This document shows, in pieces, positions 57,150 through 64,000 of a stretch of DNA of 64,000 nucleotides. Source of the stretch: Cryptomeria japonica. Taxonomy: Eukaryota > Streptophyta > Pinopsida > Cupressales > Cupressaceae. The stretch lies in the NCBI RefSeq assembly GCF_030272615.1, contig NC_081414.1:335341427-335405426 (forward strand), read 5' to 3'. Under the pieces are notes generated by a model. That model had not been told where the DNA came from. It made no database searches and saw nothing but the letters and a program-made list of their open reading frames with translations. The position numbers and the translations under genes were made by a program. Numbering within the stretch: position 1 is the first letter of the stretch; every line of letters begins with the position of its first letter.

Positions 57150-58640
57150 CCAACAATAGTAGACCAAAGAGAAAACAAAATCAAAGACCCATCTGCAAAA
57201 GAGCATGGCCAAAGCCACCAACAAACTTAACTCTTGTATAAATAATCATTATGTATTTTAACAAGGCCCCATAACCTTGAGAAATCTTGCAATAGGTAAA
57301 ACATAAATTACCCACAACCTACAAAGAACAAACAATATGCAACTGTAAGTGGAATAGAGAAATCTTGCTAAAACATAAACAAGAAACACCCTAGACATCC
57401 ACCTCACTATAATAGGAAGAGTGTCAACCAAAGGAAGGGAAACCACAACCCCCTCACAACATCTCAAATCCTCTTCTACAAACCATATCTCCACCTAAAT
57501 AGAAAACAATTTCATCTCTATAGGAAAGATCTATAGAAGAAAAGAAAGAAACACCATCTCCATCTAACCCAATAATATAAGGAGAGAGAATTTTATAGGA
57601 AGGGCAACCACAACCCCCTTACAACAACCCCACCATCTCTTGCAAACCAACTCTCCACCTCAAAAGAAGATACCTCCATCTCTATATAGTATAGTTCTGC
57701 AACAAATATATATGCCAAAATAGGAAAACAAAATATCCCATCAACTCTCACTCCACCTCAATAGGAGCAACCGAAGCATGAGAATAAAATAGGGTAGCAA
57801 AAGCCCCCCAAGAGTAAAGCCACAAAATAGGAGAAAAATATCTCCTAATATCAAAAACCCCTATCCAAAATTACAAAATGGGCCCTTAAAAATTAGCATC
57901 CACCACAAAGGAAACACCAAAAACAACCAAAGAGCTCCCAGGAATAGCCAAATCCAAGCTATAAGAACTTGAGCTAGGAGAAAGGAAAGGGAATATATTA
58001 AGCATGAGAAAACACCAACCACTGACAAAAAACTCAATCTCTCCCCCACCCATCACCACTATAGAAAGAATTCTTCCAACCAACAAAAGGTAGGCCCAAA
58101 TTAGAGCACCCAAGCCATAGACAAAGCCCCAAAACCACACTAGGAAGAACATAGCAGGGGGGCTAAAACCATTGCTGACCCACAAAGGGTCCCAAAATGA
58201 ACAAACCCTAGAATAACCAAGGAGAGGCTAGAGCCAACTGAGATCACAAATAAACCCCAACACAAGCCAACCACCTGACTCACAACCACTCTTAGAAAAG
58301 AATAGATGACAACAAGAACAAGTCCAACTAAGAACTGGAAGGAGAAACTAAGCTTAATATCAATAGTCTAGGCCATCCACCTCAACCAAAATACCGAATT
58401 GAGATCGACACCAAAACACCTTAGCACACCCACAATAGGCACATAAATGACAAACACTGACTCCAAACAAAGCAATAAACTGACATCAAGCACCGATCCA
58501 ACACCCCAGGAACCCAACAATCCCGACACCCAAAAGAAAACACTCCCAAAAACGGCTATCAATAGAGAACAGGGAAGTCACACCAAAACCCTCTAAAGCC
58601 ATGAATACAATAAAACCCCCACATAATAGGAACAAGGAGC
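57150..58640. other. Strand-asymmetric C/A-rich region
   Basis: The plus strand is rich in C and A and poor in G over about 1.5 kb, with accacaaccccct-type words repeated near 57440 and 57608. Frames on the other strand (Phe/Val/Leu/Trp-rich) follow from this composition and carry no motif. It may be the untranslated part of an old element linked to MGGD copy 2. Confidence 0.5.
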
Positions 58641-58734
58641 AACCAACAAACCATCCTCTACATTGTCAAATTCTGCTTCTCTACATGTATCATCCTCACT
58701 ATATGAAACCGTACCCCCTCTCTCGCTTCCTCTC

Positions 58735-58773
58735 ATTATAGAAGGCGACATTGTTGTAGTCACCTTCTATAAT
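58735..58773. repeat. Inverted repeat, 15-bp arms, 9-bp loop
   Basis: attatagaaggcgac (58735-58749) and gtcaccttctataat (58759-58773) are complementary except for one pair. A second smaller hairpin (aatgatt / aatcatt) overlaps its right arm at 58771-58791. Confidence 0.7.
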
Positions 58774-58799
58774 GATTTTTTGGTAATCATTATCCTTAG

Positions 58800-61200
58800 T
58801 GATAGATATCCCATACTATACGCTACCACCTTCACAAAGTTGGACATTTGAATGCCAAGGTAAACACACATTCCATCAATAGCTTTTGAAATGGATCTCT
58901 GATGACCCCACCCCCACCCACTCAAGGAGTTTCCTTTAGACGACCCTTCAAAGTTTGATTTTTAACCAACTGATGTTAGTGGGGGGAGGGGGCAATGAAC
59001 AAATAAATCTGCATGTAATTTTTTTATTAAAAATTGTAGATGTTTAATTTAGTTTATAAATTCTTATTATGTTAAATAAAATGACAACTACAAGAATCTT
59101 AAAGGAATTAAGTTACAAACCTTTTATTAATTTTTATCAAGCAATAAGGTTGTAGTTAATTTTAAAATGCTGTAAGAACATAAATGGCTTATTAGATATA
59201 GTTATTAATTATAATCATGCAAATCTTGACTACTATTTTGAAGGTTTCTTATTAAGTTGACTTTTTTTAGAGTCTATCTAAATCTTAAAAAATATGTTTT
59301 AATATTTGTATAATTTTCTACCTAGAAACTCAAAATAACACTTTCAACAATATTCATAGATTTTTTTTAATTTCATGTAGTTCTTAGTAGACATGACTAT
59401 TTATAAATAAAAATCATCTAAAGCACCCATCAATAAAAAATTGCATAAAAAACATCAACATTTTATATAATACAACAAAGAAAAAAACATAAAGCCAACA
59501 ATCATATCCCTACTCCTAAAATTTAAAGTCACTTCTTTTGAATATAATTTTATAAAAAATGTCTAAAAATATCTCACTAAGCATTATTGAGGCAATCAAA
59601 GTGGTTGGAACCATCAAGGTATGTAATAGCTCCCTAAGATGCATCCAAATAATTTTGATAAAAAATGAGTATGTTGCAATGATTTTCAAGAATCTCGTAA
59701 AAAATGTTGTAGAGTTTTTTTCATCTTACCTTAACAATAATGTTGATAAACCCCATGCAATGAAACCTACTAAGACCATGTTTGTGACGAGGCCAAAATT
59801 GAAAGAGCCATGAAACATAAACTATTCCCTAAACAAATATCTACAATAATTACTTTGTAAGGTAGTTTTTTGGTATATTTGGGATAATCAAGCCTCCCCA
59901 CCTCTCCAAGGGATAAAATTTTCATTCTAGAGGATGAAAATATTAAAGGTGTGTAAAATTCCTATCCTAAATAAGGATTTATAGATTTTATTTTTGTTAA
60001 GTACTTATTTTTCGAAATATAATTCTATATCCACCATAATATCTCATATTAGATTGCTAGAATGAATGCTTAGTGAAAAAGGGGGATATTGCCACAATGA
60101 ACACCAATGTAGAGGTAATGGATGAACAATGCCTTGTATTTGAGGCTTCTTGTCAACATTTTTTATTTCAATCAATTGATAGTATTGTGGGAGATGATAG
60201 AAAAGCCTCTATAAAAGGTCTATATGAAATAAACTTGTATATCAATTAAAAATAATATTTAATTGATATAAAGTTGAATCACCATGACAACATAATTGTT
60301 AATAAGACAAGTTTTGGTATCATAATCAAAATTTAGAAAAAAATATAGCATATTCTAGAGGGCTAACAAATTGGATGCGACATCTAGTAAATGCATGAAA
60401 AATGGTAAATCATAGATAAGATAGTGATCTATTTTGAAAATGACTAAAATAATGTTGTTTCATGGAATACCATTATTATTGGATATACACAAAATGAATT
60501 TTCTTAAAAGGTTTTATAATTTTTCTAGCAAATGTGATTGGTAGGTGCAATAGAAAACTCTTAAATTTGGCTAGTATCTTTCTTTCTTGTGTCAAAAAGG
60601 GAGATTTGGAATAGGGTATGGACATCCATGAAGATATAATAGAAAGGTGATTTTTTTAAAAGTTTGCAAATTTATTTTAATTTCATTATTTATCTCAACT
60701 CTAATATCTAAATTTTATTTAATTAATCTAATTAGTTTTTATAAAAATATTTTTTATTTCTTTTCATTTTTAATTCTAGATTTGATTGTGTTGGAGTTTT
60801 GCATCAATGTTTCAAATCATACTATGGTATCCATCATCAAAATAATAGAAATTAGAAGAGATACTAATGATAAATTAGAAATGTTTGTAGAAAACCCAAC
60901 AAAATCAAATCCAAAAATAAGAATAAACAACATTATGAATTGTAGAAACTTAAAATAATTAATTTTTATTTCTTTACAGAACTAAATCTTCATTATAATT
61001 TTTTTATTAAGTTTAATTAAGAAGTGAAAACTGATTAATACACCACGAGTTCAAACATCAGCCACTACAAAGTCAGCAAATTATAATTGGAAATAAGAAT
61101 GAATGTACATATAGCAATCTTGTCTTTGTGGACATTAATCAGACAAGCCGGTTCCAAATTGTCAACATCATGGAAAAAGATCCAATTAAGAGAAGTTTCA
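58800..61200. other. AT-rich intergenic DNA
   Basis: No gene recognised. Frames at 59559-59813 and 60647-60958 lack motifs and have the composition of random AT-rich DNA. T-rich stretches occur throughout. Confidence 0.5.
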
Positions 61201-61327
61201 TAGGCTATCTATACAAGTGTGAAGACAGCATCTCTGTGGCCGTCCAGTCCAAACTTTCCAACATTCGATTCAGCAGCCCAATTTCCATTCATCTGTAAAA
61301 CACGTCTCTTTACAACTATCTCCAAGT

Positions 61328-63161
61328 CTAGAATACGTCTTTTACTTTTTCATCACCATACCAGCTGCTTTTCCATTTGGGTCCAGTCGGTCCATCCTCC
61401 CCAGAAACTTCAGACGGCAATTTAACACATCCCACCAGGTTTGAAGACGCATATTCGATCTCGGGTCCCCATTTCCTTCCATAGTTCAACCATGCCGGCT
61501 CTGTAACATTTTCACAGTTCTCCATTCCCTTCAGGTACTCTGCAGCCACAATTTTATACTTTTTGCTCGTATCCAGAAAATACGCACTCTTCTTTGAGGA
61601 ATTGGCGATGCCCACTCCAAGTTTTCCGCACCCCTGAAGAACCAGTCCTGCCCTAGGAAAGTTAGCATGCCCACTTTTGGCTGAATAAACCACGGCTTTC
61701 TTACTCCCCTCCACATATTCCAAATCCCCAGCTTCAATCCACTGTCCTCCACTGTGCTGAGAAAAGTAAATAGCCCATAATTCTCCGGTGAAGTTGTTCA
61801 CACGTAAAGTTACGTGCTCCCAGTCACCTATGTGCTCTCCAATTCTACCCAGCGGTATGAAGACCAACCCGAAGAACGCTAGAGTGCCCGGGCCATTGAA
61901 GGGGTAAAACACCCACATCACGATGTCTGTAAATGTTCCTCCTAGTGCTGATTTAACATGTACATACGCCTCTGCGCTCTCTAAATCTCCACGCCTCACA
62001 ATTTTAGCTTTTGCAGAGTTTGAAGGCAGGTCAATCCAGTACTCACCGTCAGCCGAGCCGCCCTGTGGGAGGTTTGAACCGTCCTCTGCAATTGGGTCGG
62101 GCGTGAATGAGCCCTTCTTGTATAATAATGCCCCATTTTCGAAAAACCACGGAACAGATGAGGGCAAATATGTCTCTTTGGGATGGAAAAATACAGTGGG
62201 ACCATATTTGCCTATAATTGAATGGACGTCATCCAGACTTGGCATTCCTATCGGTATGGAATTTGCGTTTATTAGACAAGCCACCGGAAGTTCTGAGATT
62301 CCACTTTCGCTGTTTGTGGTGCAAAAGAATGTCCCTGCAAATACCCCATTTGCTTGCTTTTCTGGGTCCGGGATTGTACTCCACACTTGGAAAGAAGAGG
62401 TACCGTCTTTCTTATTCCAAATGTTATTGCCAGTCTTGGAAACTCCAGTTAGATCTGATCGAACGCATCTGAGCTCCTCCAAAGATGGTTTCTCCGGACC
62501 GTTTGTGACAAGGTAGCCCAGAGCTTTATACCCTTGAGGGGCGTTGGGCCACCAGAAGAAGCCATTTCCCCCCTTTTTATCCTTCTCCGACTCGCTACTC
62601 CACACCAGCGAGTAATCCACTGGTTTTACTAGTGGGGGAAGGGATGCGGACCCACCTAATTCCTTATTTTCATTAGCATCCTTTGTCACAACAACCCAGC
62701 CTTGAAGGCAATCAGTGTTACACTCACAATGATGACCCAGAATAAAATATCCAGGAGGAATATCAACAGGCTTGTAGAATGCAACCCCTTTCTTATCACT
62801 AGAACTCCATATCTTCTGAAACGTTGAAACGTGACACGCTTCGATCTCTCCAAGCGTGATCCTCCTCGTTGCAAATCCTGTGCCTGCAAAAGTTCATTTC
62901 ATCCATGATGACGCCCAAAATACTTAGATTCCTAAAATGGGTGGCAAAATCTTAAGAATCTAAAGCACAATAACTGGAGACTTGTCAATTTCAGTAGGCC
63001 ATATTATTTTTGTTAAATGTTATTCGAAAAAGAGCTCATTCACATCTATCAGAATGATTAACAAAACTATTGGCTTATCTTACAAAATATGATAAACAAC
63101 CCAGGCAATTACCAAGAGGCCTTGAAGGCTGGACGACAGGCGGCGTGACTAGTTGCGCCAT
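61328..63161 (-). CDS. Vps62 / DUF946 family protein, two exons
   Basis: Exon 1 runs from ATG 63161 to 63113 (49 nt, MAQLVTPPVVQPSRPL plus one base), with donor G|GTAATT. The intron is 229 bp and ends TTTTGCAG. Exon 2 runs from 62883 to the stop at 61328. Joined, they give 534 residues. The junction reads LGTGFATRRITLGEIEACHV, the usual family start. Other hallmarks: GVAFYKPVDIPPGYFILGHH, CNTDCLQGWVVV, VWSTIPDPEKQANGVFAGTF, YGPTVFFHPKETYLPSSVPW, GDWEHVTLRVNNFTGELWAI, FSQHSGGQW and SGHANFPRAGLVLQG. The family (Pfam Vps62) is conserved in plants and named after a yeast vacuolar sorting factor; its biochemical role is not established. There is no signal peptide. No stop or frameshift, so probably active. 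A GTG at 62689 inside exon 2 would wrongly truncate the protein. Confidence 0.92.
62884..63112 (-). other. Intron of the Vps62-family gene
   Basis: 229 bp, GTAATT...TTTTGCAG on the minus strand, phase 1. Joining the exons across it restores the conserved family N-terminus. Confidence 0.85.
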
Positions 63162-64000
63162 ATATTGGATTTTTAGACTCTGTAATGAAATGAATTTGAT
63201 AGAATCGCCACCTTCTCTGTAGACTAAGTTTCGTTAAGAGCATTGTGATTTGTAGACGAGGGTTACAAAGCTGTGGATGGCCATTGACGGGTGTTACGAG
63301 AAATAGGAAAAACAGGCGAGCAAGTTAAGGAGGGAAGTCCAGTTATTTAGGTTTGCGTAGGAAAGTACAAAAGAACAAATTCATAAGACTTCTTTTTAAT
63401 GTACACCATTAGCTAAAGCATACGAAATTAGAATATGGGCTTCAAACTTCGATGGGCGCATCTACCAACAACCCCAGTTATTCTACTATTATAAATATTA
63501 TTCTATTCATCTACCATCGATGTTATTTATGAAAACCCTAGAAAATATAAATTATATTATTGCGGAAAGGTTTTTATTGTCCCTTTCGTAAGGTTTAGTT
63601 CACCAATGGTGGACATCTCAAACACACCAACCCTAATAAAATCATATTTGATTTCTCTCTCACACACATATATATATATATATAAATAATAAAAATAAAA
63701 ATTATTTATACTGTGCTATTTAAAAATTATAGGAATTTCTTTTACATTTTTATAATGGTAAAATTTGTTATTTGTTTGTTATCTTTTATGTAATAATATA
63801 TTGATAAATGCAATATTTTTGAATTTAGTTTATAATTTTATTTTTTTATATGTTTTGTTCTTATTGACATCTATTTATCATTTATACGAACCCACCAATT
63901 GAAGAGTTAAACCAAAATGACACAACATAATATAAACGTAACAATTTCGAGTATCAAGAGTACCAACCGAAAAAAAAGAAATAGAGCACCTAGCACTAGG
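63162..64000. other. Upstream region of the Vps62-family gene
   Basis: It would hold the promoter of the minus-strand gene; I see no convincing TATA box. A (TA)n microsatellite lies at about 63669-63684. The last 250 bp are very AT-rich. Confidence 0.45.

Noticed and set aside
57258-58562. Hydrophobic, membrane-protein-like frames on the minus strand
   Set aside because: They follow from the G/T-rich composition of that strand; no conserved motif, and frames are short and staggered.
59559-60958. Two AT-rich frames (84 and 103 codons)
   Set aside because: Composition like random AT-rich sequence; no domain, promoter or homologous copy seen.
62686-62889. A separate small membrane protein upstream of the Vps62-like frame
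   Set aside because: It is the wrong frame of the 5' part of exon 2; the correct frame gives conserved family sequence and a splice acceptor.
1-64000. CRISPR arrays, rRNA or tRNA genes, bacterial operons
   Set aside because: No regularly spaced short repeats with unique spacers, no tRNA cloverleaf or rRNA core seen; the tRNA-like matches are primer-binding sites of retroelements.

Overview
The window is nuclear DNA from a plant with a large, AT-rich, retrotransposon-packed genome. Two host genes stand out: an intronless CYP94-type cytochrome P450 (53280-54878, minus) and a two-exon Vps62/DUF946-family gene (61328-63161, minus). The repeat content, nested old LTR elements and the P450 sequence fit a gymnosperm (conifer) best. 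That assignment is inference: no diagnostic organellar or rRNA marker is present.

Layout. 290-2220: a tandem array of about 350-bp units between two identical 35-bp repeats. 2435-23352: a nested nest. Element LTR-A (minus, about 7.26 kb without insertions) carries one younger element in each of its LTRs. LTR-B, a decayed autonomous Ty1/copia element with recognisable gag, protease, integrase, RT and RNase H, sits in the left LTR (2763-9766). LTR-C, a copia-like element with no pol, sits in the right LTR (16204-22844). 23455-24960: a decayed, intron-bearing transposase-like gene, abutting the gag end of another element of the same type (LTR-D, start at 25467). 26780-28290: a 1.5-kb almost pure purine (GA) tract. 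29426-39408: two parts of a decayed ORF (called here the MGGD family) separated by about 8.6 kb of low-complexity, tandemly repeated DNA. 39420-43106: a 5'-truncated L1-type LINE interrupted by a 1.38-kb insertion with a 10-bp target duplication. 43769-51818: a large pol-less LTR element (LTR-E) with matching 1.2-kb LTRs, itself holding the 3' half of a pol-less copia-like element (LTR-G). 53280-64000: the gene-bearing end, with a second MGGD copy at 55690-56573.

The most interesting signal is a clan of at least four elements (A, C, D, G) that share copia-type replication signals: a primer site for initiator tRNA-Met, a duplicated polypurine tract and an LTR core motif also found in the autonomous element B. 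In place of pol they carry a coiled-coil/CCHC gag and, in A, C and G, a conserved second ORF of unknown function (up to about 1,126 codons). They look like parasites of a B-like copia element. Almost all transposon ORFs are broken, and many of the breaks are TAG at positions where CAG would restore a sensible frame, as expected from long-term CHG-methylation decay.
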